From: Lunularia cruciata | Taxonomy: Eukaryota > Streptophyta > Marchantiopsida > Lunulariales > Lunulariaceae | Assembly: GCA_948567375.1 (NCBI GenBank) | Contig: OX419762.1 | Coordinates: 28,773,465 to 28,837,464, forward strand | DNA length: 64,000 nucleotides | Direction of reading: 5' to 3' | In this document: piece by piece, positions 34,479-47,000 of the stretch | Layout of the letters: each line of letters starts with the position of its first letter | How positions within the stretch are numbered: position 1 is the stretch's first letter | Position numbers and translations under genes: made by a program | The notes under the pieces: model-generated | What the model was told of the DNA's origin: nothing | The model's database searches: none | The model's input: the letters and a program-made list of their open reading frames with translations, nothing else

Positions 34479-35678
34479 TGAAGAGAGGTTTGGATCCCAC
34501 AACCATGTGAAACTTATGTTGGCTGAAATACACACCTGTATACAGTCGTCAAGTACTTGCTGGCGAATCTTGAAGCTTTCCGAGTGGGGTGAAAATGCCT
34601 GTCAAAGACTTATCAAATTTGTGATTGGAAAGTGAGCTATAGAAGCTTGGTAGTTTGTGCGCTGGCGGTTTATGTGTACAACCAAGAGTAAACTTGATTT
34701 GTCCTTTATTGTATGCCGTGGCCTTCTTTTGAATCTTACTGATCAGTGGTCGATATGCTGGCTAGCTGTCTTTCGATCACGGATTTCATTAGCAGATACA
34801 TGAAGTCCTGGAACCGATTTTGCAATGAAAATAAATAAAGAGTTAATTCTGTCCGTTGTTTCATTTCTAGGTACATAGTAGAACGATGTAGGTGGTGAAT
34901 CGGGAATGGTCGAAGCTTCCTTGATATCATGTTAATGTACATACGAAAATACTTTAGTTAATTGGAGTACAGCCTGAATGGATTGAAATGCAAAACTTCT
35001 CGTCGAAATTCTCTACTTCTGAATCCGTGGCAGAGAATTACCTCGAAATTTTTATTTGTGCCGTTGGTCTTTCTGTACCGTACTGTTCCTGCAGTGTGGA
35101 TGTTATGGGAAATGGTGCATGCCCAGGTGAGAATTCGTCTATAAACACGGGCAGACGTGTACGCTGCTTGCTTTGTGTAGGGAGTTCTAATTTGTGTTTT
35201 TGGTCTGGCTACAATATATATTCTGGAAGGAGATGAATGCGGTGTATATCCTATTTTCAGTTCCTCTGACAGCACGTCAGCACATGCTTTCTTCCCATAT
35301 GATGATGCCTCTTCCACAGCTCGTCGTATTTCTGTCGCCTGAACAGCTTACCCGAATCCCTCGGGACATGTATTTCCTAGGGAAGGGGGCAGCTGTGTTT
35401 CTAATGTCAATCGCATCAACCGTAGCTAACTTGAAAAAGCTCGTAGAATGCCAGAAGGATTTTATGGACTTCGATGCGGCGGATATTTAGCAGCTCATTT
35501 GCAACCATTGGAGCTGCCCGTCAGACTTCCGCTGGCCCTTAGCAGTTTGAGAAGTAACTCCAAACATAGAATTCGAAGTCGCTTTAAAGAAGAGTTACGT
35601 GCTTTTGTCTAGCGCTCAAGAGCCACTATATATAGTGTGGAGCTAACTGATGGGCCAAGTAAGTCTGGGTATGTACGG
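34479..35678. other. Convergent intergenic region (VPS4 3' UTR and dynein 3' UTR)
   Basis: No gene is supported. It should contain both 3' untranslated regions. A 98-codon plus-strand frame at 35194-35490 (PLPQLVVFLSPEQLTRIP) has no recognised motif and lies where the dynein 3' UTR is expected. Confidence 0.5.
34830..34839 (+). terminator. Polyadenylation signal candidate for VPS4
   Basis: AATAAATAAA holds two overlapping AATAAA hexamers about 350 bp after the VPS4 stop. Plant signals are loose, so this is only a candidate. Confidence 0.4.
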
Positions 35679-38043
35679 TTAATGATCGATGTTGAGGACG
35701 AGTGCAACTCCTTGCAGGACCCAGTGGGAAGGATGGGTCGTAGTTGCAACGTCTGCTTCAAAAATTAATCCCACTCCCATAGCATTACGGCGTGCTTGGG
35801 TGACGTAAACAGGAGTACGGAAGGTGTTCGTGAGTTTGAGCTTGCTTGCTTCGATTGGAAACAGCTGCAGTATTGGGAGTTCAACAACTAGATGTTTTGG
35901 GTCCTGCATTTATAGTAGACGATGTTAGGAACCATCAGTCTTCCCATATTTGTGGGGAGTTGCTTGGTTACATAACTTTAAAGTTGCTCTAAATGCATGA
36001 ATTCGTTTGTTGGTGATGAGGAACGTTTGAGCTCATAGACTAATATGTATTCACCTGATACTTGAGCATGTTCGTCTCGTCGTTCCAAGCAGCACCTTCC
36101 AAGTAGAGACCCTGAACATAACACCCATGCTTGGGCTTCTCGGTTATGAGTGCTGGATCTGTAATTGGTGTAACCTATTCCAAGGAAGTATGATCATCAG
36201 AGTTAGAAGCTTGGGAGAGGAGTGTCGTGTGTAGTTTCTAGCATTGGTGGAAATCAACAAATATTGACTTCTGAACGTGTAAGATTCATCCCCACCTGGG
36301 TGTATACTGTGGATTTATCCAAGGGCCAACCACGGTCTCTGCAGGCAGTCTGTATGAGTGCTGCAATGTACGTCTCAGGAATGTGGAGTCCTGATAACCA
36401 CATAACTTTTGGTTCTCCTTGTTCTATCCAGGATGTGTATTGCTGATGGCGCCGTAACAGCCAAACCATCCATGTAGCCAGCATCTTCTCCGTCTGCACG
36501 ACAAGTCAGGATTATCAAGTCCGTTTGATATATTTTGTCCATTAAATATTGCGATATTCCTTCTTATGTCAGTTGCTACCAGCACGCATTTATTTCCTTA
36601 CATAGTACCGTAAATTCAAGTCCAGGATATCTTGGGTTGACATAGTTGATTGACCAACAAAGTTTGTTCAGGCAGAGCACATTTCATGGTATGGACTTTT
36701 GAAACAACATTACTGAAGTATGCATGGCAATTGTTTTGGAGGGATCTACTTTGAGTGTAAGTTTTCTTTCAACGTTTCGTGCTGAATTTGTGCTAAGTTC
36801 ACCAGCTACCGGAGATGCTTCAGGGCATGTCGGTCGTATACAACCTATCCTTAAGCAGTAACGTTTTGGCATATCTAGGAAAATTTATATTTTTTATCAC
36901 GGTCGCTAGGACTTGAATATTATAGTGTGCGGGAGTAGATTTGACCTGTGGGCTCAGCTTTCGCCAGAAGGCCGGAAGCTGTCCGTTAAAGAGAGCCGTT
37001 GCAAGGTCATCAAGTTCTTTACTCATACCAATTTCACCAGCAAGAGCTTTTCTTAGTTGCTCGAGACTGTATTCCATGCTGGTGACTAGTTTGTTCCATC
37101 TCTCAAGTTCTTGCAGCAGTACCACCTGTGTATTGGGACCAGTTTGTCAATTTGTGTAGGGACCTATCACCTTCTCAAGACATTTCTTGTCATGAGTCGA
37201 AAGCTTATATTGTCACTGCCTACTATCTGTCTGATATGAAAGAAACACAAGCGCTGGGCGCTATACTCAAAATAGTTTATCCTGGTACTGCGGTTTGTTT
37301 GTATAACCTCCAACGCAGTACAGAGAAGTTCAGGATACACAGTTGCGTGTTTATTTCGAAGCTTTTAGTTTCGAAGTGCTTTGTGGCTACGTCTAGTTTC
37401 AGAATGTGTCCGTTCCTAAGCAAGCCTTTGCATGGAAGTATTGAGCTGTTTAAATTTACGGGTTTCTATACTAGAAGTTAGTGGGTCGCCTGGTTGAAGG
37501 CGGGAGTGGACCTGGACGGGAGTGGGAATTCCAATCTCTTTTTTAATAACTGGAAGATCATATGGTTGAGGGATTTTGCTGAGAAGGTCTTGAGCAACTT
37601 TGTTAATTACTTCCTCTCTTTTCACTCCGCCAACCGCTCCAACAGTTCTGGGCTGCAAGTTCACGAGGTCCTTCCAGAGTGTTTTCGTGGTGATCGTATA
37701 ATAGCTGATGTCGGCATTTGGGTGAAGTCCAAACACCTCCGGATTCTGCATGATGGGAAGGGAATCGATGTAAGTTGTATAGATCTCCTTAGGCCCGAGT
37801 TCAGGGAGCTTGTAGTCCACCGCATCTTCCTCACTTTTGTAGAAATGAAATGGGTGGAACTTGTCGAAGAGGAAATCTCCCAAGTACTCGTCGAGATATG
37901 TACTCAAAATTCTCCGATCAAAAGAGTCAGATACTCGACCTCCATACATGGCTTCACCGATCAGGTATCTCAAAGTTCCCCACGGAATCTGATCATCTTT
38001 ATTGTCGTATGCCTTCTTGAGGTAGGTGGAGATCAGCGCCAAG
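35679..38043 (-). CDS. DNAH10-like: Dynein C-terminal domain exons and stop
   Basis: Exons 37512-38043 ([19 protein letters not shown], then [17 protein letters not shown]), 36946-37125 ([27 protein letters not shown]), 36259-36493 ([17 protein letters not shown]), 36055-36158 ([15 protein letters not shown]) and 35679-35903 ending [16 protein letters not shown]. The donor of exon 36259-36493 (GTTGAT) is weak but needed for phase. This ending matches DNAH10-class dyneins better than outer-arm or cytoplasmic ones. Confidence 0.93.
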
Positions 38044-41000
38044 CTGCAAAGAGCAGAAGACAATCATGATAGAACGTTCTGAAGGATCTCGCTGAATAGA
38101 CGTTGGGATCACTTCTCCTGATGTTTAGTTGCAGGCGATTTATAACACATCTTCTATGTAGATCACAGTTGTAATGGTTAAAAAAGTGGAAACGCTGGAA
38201 AGCCACTCAATTGCAAAGGATGTGCCAATTTCCACCACATTGCGCTCAAGTTGGATTGCCACTTACCCGTGAAGAAATGAGTGGTACGGTGTAGCGGACG
38301 GGAAGCTCTGAACAAAGACTGAGCTCTGTAGCTCCTTAATTGAGGACAACATGGCTACCTTTCAATTTATGGGAGTCAGGGGCATAACGGACCTGATGCG
38401 AAGATCTGTTTCATTGAAGTCATACGCAACATTCCACCCGAGCCTGCCGTACTTACGTCTTTCTTGCACAACTGCATGGAAGAAAGCTACCACGAACACC
38501 TGCACGCCCTCAAACAAACCTTACTCATCTGTTAAATCAAATGTTTCTTTCTCAAACTCTCGGTGGGTAGTTTTGGTATTCACTATGCGGAAGTCAAATG
38601 GAAGGTCAACAATGAAGTGCGTATAGATGCAGCTTGATGAGAGGAATAGTATGTCACCTGAGGTCGGTATGCTGGATGTGGGCAATCGCCAAGACTTTCC
38701 TCTGTAATTTTTGCGTATGAAGATCTCATATTCAATTTCAGACCATTTGGTGGCTCTGTAACAACCTTTAGACTTCTTTGCAATATTCCAAGAGGAAATC
38801 TGTCTGAAGGCTCGGTAGTGAGCCAAAGACGAAAGTCCACATGGGGTTTTTGCAGTTTCTCTAATATTTTCTCTAGCGTCTTCAGCCAAGATGGCAGAAG
38901 ATGACAGTTTTGGAGCATAACCCACAGACCCCTGGAGGCTCCAACTTCTATAGATTCTGCTGCTTTGGGCCCCATACCTTGACCGAGAGCCATGTACTTC
39001 AGCTTCACTCCAGGTTTGAATCCAATTTCTTCCCCAAGATTGAATACGTCAAACGCAGGATCTGCTCCAGGACTCAGGATGAAAACGATTGGAGACAGTG
39101 CGGAACTCTGGCGATGAATGGTCTTGTAGTCCAGTACTGGTGGAGTCACATACTTCTCACCCATTTTCTCCATAACGTATCGCTGCAACGTTATTCACAA
39201 AAGCCATCAGCTATCACGAGTTAGAATAAGCAGTTTGGTTTAGTTAGTATAATACTTAGCATGAGGCTTATATATGGCTTGATCTGTTTCCTGCATCAGA
39301 AAGCTGAGTTCGAAACTCGCGTCACCAATGTTGACGTTCCACTTGAAGGGGCATTATGGAAGGTGCATAATAGAGGGAACAGATACATGAAGATGAAAGT
39401 ACCGTAAGAGCAACAGTGATTCTGTCGATACGGAAGCAGCGTAATATCAACAATTGCTCAAAGAGATTCATGGTTTCAGTGAATCCTCCTGGCATCGATG
39501 ACTCCTCTGGCTTTTCCTCGTCATACCATGAACGCCATGCTGGTTCATTTGCTTCAAAATGAGCGACCATATCTATAAACTGCTGTCCCAGGGAAATAAT
39601 CAGCATCAAATCTTGCCAGCCTTGTTCAGGAAACCACTCGAAGGGGTTCAGCTTTTCTGCTTTTTCGAGGGAGAGATTTCCTTTGAGAAAGAAGTCAAGT
39701 TGTGCATGATCTAAAGCCTTTTCACCATCAAGAATCCTTATAGTCATCTGGAAAGAGAGCATCAACTTGTGCTTCTCGAAAAGCCCCGTACATGCATAGT
39801 TGTACAGGTCATACGTCAGCGCTTCGATGATGTTCTTCAGACGTCCATCCAAAGACAGAGCTTTAGGACTTGTGGCTAGAGAAATCTGAAAAACTTCCAT
39901 GAAAGATCCTAAGGAGTACTCGTACATATTGTTGATCGCTGAGAGACATGATAGGACAAAGAAAAGAATTGCTCCTCTCTTGGCTGCAGGAAAGTATCTC
40001 CCTCGGAGCTGCAATCATAATATCCCGTTTAGTATTGCTAGCTGTGAGGCAACCACATTGGAGAAAGAGTTTTCTTCAAGTTGTAATGCAACAAAGATTC
40101 ACACAGAATTTCCTCAGACCTCGACGGGACTGTAGAAGTAGTCTGGCTATAGGTACAACTCAGTTTGGACTCTGCCTGACCGTTTCAATTTCCTTCGTTG
40201 TCTCCCGAGCCATAGCCAATTTTGAGAAAATCTCAGTCGCTTTTGACTTCGTATTTTCCAATGTTGTCACCAGTTCTATGTTATCCAGTATATTTCCCGT
40301 GGCATTGCTCAGTTCCTGCTCATAGATACAGCCAGATAAATCTTTGGTTCATGAGTCTGTTTTAGAAGCACTCACTGGAGTTAGATCTTTATCACGATTC
40401 AAAACGCCATCAAGTAGAATGACTTGATGGTAATTCCCAGACTCCAAGCAAGCTGTCTATTCTATCCACCAGGACTTCACTGTATTATAAGCAGATTTCA
40501 AGTGTGCTCCTCATTTAAGAGATCCAAACATGTACATTCATCTTACCCGGAGTAATGTATCTTCTAACTGTTTCAGCAGCGCTTTATTTTCACTAGTATC
40601 TCTTACTAGGGTCTCACGCTGCTCCTCAAGGTCTGGTCTTTCATGTGCCACCTACATGGTCAAATAGGAAACTTAGAAATTGTTAGCGGAGCAATATGTG
40701 ACATGATTTTCTACAGCTACGAGCGTGGTTGAGCAACGCTCAACGCGAGCTCGCATTGAGCTTGATACAGAGCAACAGCTGTAAAAGGTTCTCTTCCTCA
40801 ACTCATGTTCCGACTTACTTATGTGTAGGATATGACAATCATCTGACAATCGTACTCACAGTGGCATTCAGAAGTTGGGCCTGAAGACCTTGTTCCGTCA
40901 CACTGTAATTGATTATCATGGTCTTCCCTGAAATCTCTGGACCGTAAGCAGGATTTGGTAATTTGCTCACTAGATACAGTCGGAAGTTGTCATCCTGTAG

Positions 41001-44000
41001 GGGCCGGGTAGCAGAATTAGAGCTTAGTATATCAGCTTACTACGCTGTAATAGTCTTTTTATGTTAAGGCACAAGAAGAGGAAAGAGGGAGGGCAGAGAC
41101 TTCACCCATTCAATATCCTTATCTCCAAGTTTCACCACTTTTCTTCCTCCTGCCCCTGTAATGACTGTTCGCTCAAGAACAGGGTCAATCACTGGATCTA
41201 TGTATTCGTCCACATTTTCAAAGAGGAAAGGAAAACCGTATTGTATCGCTAGCTCCAACTGCTTCAGAAAGTCGGAGTCGTTGAATGTCCTTACACGACC
41301 TTCGAGTTGTTTGCCCTCTCTTTTCTTGATCCAGTTGATAGCCTGAAAACAGACAGGGCTTGTGTCATTTGCAAGCGATCTATATTTCAGAAAAGACTGG
41401 TTCTGTAACCACATACAGCTTGTGTCAACGTACGGCGGTAATACAGGGCAAGATATTACAGGTAGGTTTTCCTCATTTATCGAAGAATGCAAACGGAGCT
41501 GCTCTATATGCTACAATTGAGTTTCTTTCACGTTGAGAGTTGAAGGTCGAATATAACATGGAGCTAAGATGACACCAAACCTGCAGTTGAGGGTCAATAC
41601 AGAGAGGAAATCGTGAAGCTCTGGTTGTAAGAACAGCATTCTGGATTGACAGCTCATTCGATGGTAGGCCTTCACTGTTCCACTTGCTTATCTCAACTTC
41701 ACTTGTTAAGAAGTTTTCTAATGAGAATGGATTAGTAACTGGCCCCCCTTTTGCTAGAAGGTCTGCATGCCAGATCTTTTGAAGCATATTTGTCCGGAAG
41801 TCCAAAGTGAAAGCTCCACAATAGCTGCACATGTCGAAGAACATCAAATAAAGAGATTTCACTTTTACAACACCTCGCCTTATTGGAGGATGATACCCAA
41901 GGATGACGGAGTATTATTCTCTTTTGAACCAGGTTCAATGTCATTGAAGTTTTCTAGGTTTTTATGTCCTTTATACTTTATTTTATGCAAAGAGTATTCT
42001 GGCATTCAAGGGAGAACAAGAAACCTGAGGAAACTGGATGAAACGAGACAATCTCCAAGCAACTTGGTCCGAGCGATTCCTAGCTCCTCAAGCTCTCTTG
42101 TCCATCTTTCATGTTCCGATCCCAAACCGGATATAAGCCTTGATGCAGCATCTAGACGCTTCTCCATGAGATCAGCTTTGCCCTTAAGGTCTTGTTGTTC
42201 TGCTGTGTTTACCGAGAATTGCTGATTTAAAGTGTTCAACTGGGCTGAGAGGTCTTCAACCTGCATGTGATATAGCCAGAAAATGAAAGGCAATAATCGA
42301 GTCTTCCATCTGGGAGTTCTCGAGAATACCTTCTCAATCATCAAGACTTCGTCCTGCTTAGAAGTGAGGTAACCCTCCATCTGCTATACTACCAGGCGCC
42401 CAACTTGTTACAAAAAAAATAGTTGTGGTCACAGGTGAAGTCTGATGGTTTATTCAGAAACCCAATATCAGATATGGACAGTACTAGAACATCGTACCTG
42501 CTTCTTTATAGTATCCAGCTCCTTCTGAGCATTTTTAAGATTCTTTTCAGCCGTAGCAACGGCTGCTCTTTTAGGAGCAACTATCCTGAAGATTCCGTAG
42601 TAGTTCATCATGGCTATCACCCACCGGAGCAAACCTGCTCCAGCTGTTGACACCGTTATTAAGTTCTCCAGTGCCATGTTCGGATCTCTGAAGTACTCGC
42701 GCAGTGCCCGCATCTGTGGTAGTGCTTACGTTGTGTCAGAGAGTTATCGTACAGCTAGCACTGAAGCGACAGTAACTACCAAAGAATTTCTTCAAAATAA
42801 CGTGGAGAGAAACTAGAAGCCTACAAATGCCTAAGAGCAAAGACAGCGATGCATTTTGGTCACCTGGATAATGAAACTAACACGAGACAGAAGAAAACCT
42901 TCAATTAAGTTTGTCAATGTGAAGTAATCCTCAGGTTTGAAGGTAAGAGCTCAGGTGGTCAACTTCTGGGACGGGGAGATTGCATACCTGCTTTTCTGAG
43001 ATCGAATCTTTATCAAATTCTAATAAAGTCTGTAAGAATCTATTGTCTGCCATCATCTGCTTTGCGCCCTTCCATGATACGTCTTTGAAACCCCGCAGTA
43101 TCACAACACACTCGCAAACCTGACAAAGGAAAACCACTGTAAAATGTCACGCATCCACACTTCAGAGCTAGCGAAAGAGCAGTGACATATCAGGAGAATA
43201 CTTGACAATTAAACAGAAATAAGTTGATCTTATCCTTTAATATCAGCATATGTTCTCGAAGTGCTTAAAAATGATATGGAAGAACTGAGATTACCTTCTG
43301 TACATATATGTTGGGTTTAGCAAAGGATCTAATCTCAGTAATCTCTTCCTTTTTTAAGCTGTTTAGGGCTTCTGCTGCTGCCTCCAGAGCTGGAATAGCC
43401 TCAGCCAAGGCTATTTCTGCTTCTCCTTTCTGGCGAGTGATTATTTCACTCTCTCTAGACAAGGCTTCCTGTTTCTCTTGAGCAATGTTCTGCTTAGTTA
43501 CAACGATTTCCGTATTTTTGCTGCACACATACCATTATCACAAGTTTGATCTCCGCATGAGGGTCATACACTATCACCATCCACACCTCCCTATTATCAT
43601 CCCCTCCAAATTGTGAAATAATCCTGTATGACCTTTACACTTCGCAAAAAGAATGACTTCAGGTCAAAGTTACCTGATTACACTCAGTAAGGCATTGCAC
43701 TCATTTGTTTTGGCGTCCACGACAATCTTCGCCTCAGCCAGTGTAATCTGGAGGAGAAGACGAGGTCACTAGATTTCTGACGAAGAAATGGGATCCAGAG
43801 ATAGAAGCAAATGCATCATTGATAAGAATACCTGCATTTGGGCCACTTCCACTTTTGCTTGAGCAATTTTCGACAGTCCTCCGTCCAATCTTTTGCACTG
43901 CTGAAGATTTAATGTTCGTCGTTTCGTGAGTGAGACGCGGTAACTATCGATATAATCGAGGAAGTTCTTGGGTGTGACATAATTAGTGCGCCGTGTTTGC

Positions 44001-47000
44001 TCCACAAAGTCCACACTGAGTCTGCACACAGACATATGAACCATGACAATGTGCTCCAGAAGAAGTGGTCTCATTGCGTCAGGAATGTCTAGCTCCGCCA
44101 AAAACACTGTCGCAACTGAAAGCAGAGCCTCCTCTGGCCATGGTGTCAACCAGTCAATGACGCAATTATTCACCTGAAATCCCACAGACTCGATTCTCAG
44201 AAAGTCCTTTATTAGTCCCTAGCACTCACTGAATTTGGTCATTGTTTCAATCTCACATGTAACTCAAATAATTGAGTCACTTGACTAAGGCCATTCTTGT
44301 GGTTTTTGATAATTTTCCATCAAATTATCCAACTTAGCATCACCATTGTTTGCGGAAAGAGTGCATAAAACATGGACTTCAGGAGTCTTAAACAAACACA
44401 TAAAATTGCGAGATCTATCTCATACTTTGCAGATTTTCATACAATTTTTGCTTTCTCCCTTCCGGTATGTATCTACAGAACTACTCTGCCAATTTAGTCA
44501 ACCCTCTGCGTGATCAGTTTTGCATGTCTATCGTTCTCGAAGTCCTTACTGAACTAAAGCTTATGAAAGCGCTACACGACACTTCAAGCCTCTACTGTAA
44601 ATTCTAAAGAGGTTGAAGTTGGTGTACTAACCATGCCGGGAAAGTTTCTGCAGCGTGTTCGAAGTGTTTCACCGACTGGGGACATGGCCAGAGTGATATG
44701 AAGATTACTGCGGCACCGATTTATGAAATACTGCCAACAGGTCTCCTTCGTATCCACCATTCCGCTCGCAACCACTGCGTCTCTCACCTGTTGGATATAT
44801 AGCGAACAATTTCGAACTTATGGGAGATGAGACCTCAGTGATAAATAAAATAAACACAACTCCTCTCTATATATATACTAATCACAAATAACAGCTGGAT
44901 TGAACATAAGAACAGAAGTTTCAAGCATTTCACCTCATCAGTTTACACTGCAATATCTAATCATTTGTCCTACAATTTCTTGATTTGGAGTCGTCGGAGT
45001 AAAGCGCGTGGGTATCTAACCCAGTGATGAATAAAAAGAATACAGAGAATCGCTTTGATAAAAGGATATTGAGTAGCTAAATGAGCACCTGGGAAATCAT
45101 TCCGTCCTTCTCCTCCTCTTTGAATAAAGCAGGGACCATTCCAGATGTGAGCATATTATTGATCAGCTCCAGAAAACCTTCGTCTGCTACATGCGCGTCA
45201 GTGAACAGGAAAACCACAGACTTGTTCTCCACACCCAAAATTCCATACAAAATCTTCAGATCCTCTCGAAACAGCTCTTCGTTGTACCCTCGAGTGAGCA
45301 CAATCTCGAACACTCTACAGCCTGAAGCAAAAGCACCCAGTTTCGACAGACTCTTCTTTCCACTTCCACCGACTCCCACGAGCAGGGCGTTCCCCTGTTG
45401 TCATCGAAGGTCATCAGTCTTTGAAATTTTACTTGCAACTCGTAACTGTAAGTACACCCACCATTTTAAGCACCAGTATAGTGGTGCTACATATGCGTGA
45501 TGAGATGTTCTTAGCAATCTTTGTAAGTAGTTTTCTGTTGGAAGTTTTGCTTTAACAGTGAGTACATCAATGTAGACCTTGGTAGGTGTTCTGATCTAAT
45601 TTGTTAAGATCCAGGGAGGTGTTCTGATCTTCTCATTTTTGTAAGCGTACAGATCGTAAACTGCTCAGATTTACGACTTAGTGTTAGAAATGGAGATATA
45701 TCCATCATTTTCAGCATATCGTTAGTATGTATGAGGGCCTTCTGGACTCCTTAACATACATGAGCTCTTCTTCTGTATCTGAGGAAGTGACCTAAGTTGT
45801 GATTAGTAGTTTCTCTGCTCTTTTGAACGATATATTGGAAGGACAAGATAAAACTGTCAGATGTTTGGAATTTCTTCTGAAGGGGTTTTTAAGGTACCAA
45901 GCGTACCTGCGGTAAGCGCATGAGTCGATGTATACGAGTGAGATGTTCAAGAGCATCTTCAAACATCACAAGGTTCATTTTCTTGTTAACTAGACAGTAG
46001 TCCTCCAACACAGTCTCAATGTGGGGCTTGATGAAGTCGAAGTTCCCGAGGTCTTCATAAAGTCTAGGATCGGTGGGTTTTAAGCAGTTCCGGTAATCAG
46101 CGAAAAGAATCGGGTTCTTGTTTACTATATCGGCCGCCCCTGGGATGTCCTTCAGCTTGTCCTCAACTATGGCCGTGAGTTTTGTCTGCAGAATGCCCTA
46201 TCATGTCAGTTGCGCTAGTGAATTTATCTGGACAAAGAAAAGGAATGGCAGTTTCTCTGCTTGTTTAACTTACCTTTCGATCTAATCATGTCTAATTCTC
46301 AAAAGATTTGGATGATGAGCATTTGTAGGGCAACTGTCAATATCTTGGATTTATGAGATGTCTGAATACTTCAAGAGTTCCGTAAGAACCATCTCTCACC
46401 TTCAATATAGAAGAGCAAGAGCTAGCTGAATTTCATCGTCTACGACAAGGAACTTTGAGTGCAGGGACTAACCGTAACAATTTCTTTGTCTTTGTCATTG
46501 ATCAAACGGTCGTAGAAAATGCGCAAGCACTCGTTTCGCCATAGTCTTATCATTTGTGGAACTGTCTTGAACTTATCTGGTGTTGACAACATCATTCCTT
46601 CATATATTCGGCTCAAATCACGCAAGTTGAATATGTAATGGAACCTGGAAGGTGTTGGTGGAAGTCGCTCGATGACATAGGCGTAGAGGTTCAATGTCAT
46701 TTCGGTTACAGTCAGAACGAACGTCTGTGTCACCATCCTTTGTTATCATCAGAGAAGTAACGCCCACATGACAATCCTTCTTGATTAAACAGCTTGATTA
46801 TCAGGCCTAGAAGACCATAAAGACTTTCAAAGTAGAGAAGTTGAGTTCGTCTTAAGTATGGAGGAACCCAGAGGCTCTGGAACTTGACGGACCAATCGCA
46901 AAGTATACCTGTATCTCAGTGGATAATATTTTGACATGAGACTCGAGAATTGAGTTGTAAATGTGTCCCAAGGAGTTGCTGGATGGAAACTGTATTTCAA

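Noticed and set aside
35194..35490. 98-codon plus-strand frame between VPS4 and dynein
   Set aside because: No recognisable domain and no supporting start context. It lies in expected 3' UTR sequence.
37494..38069. 191-codon plus-strand frame
   Set aside because: It is the antisense shadow of the large dynein C-terminal exon 37512-38043.
38521..38657. Apparent extension of dynein exon 38658-39182 into a frame ending ETFDLTDE
   Set aside because: A donor at 38657/38658 followed by the exon 38393-38499 ([11 protein letters not shown]) reproduces the conserved dynein order. The extension has no dynein similarity and hits a stop.
40371..40450. Possible extra dynein exon ([19 protein letters not shown])
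   Set aside because: Flanking exons already join as [19 protein letters not shown], which is contiguous in known dyneins, and no matching phase or acceptor supports an insertion.
46725..46738. Acceptor at acaaag/GATGGTG for exon 46473-46724
   Set aside because: It would put the exon one base out of frame. The acceptor gacacag/ACGTTC keeps phase with the preceding exon.
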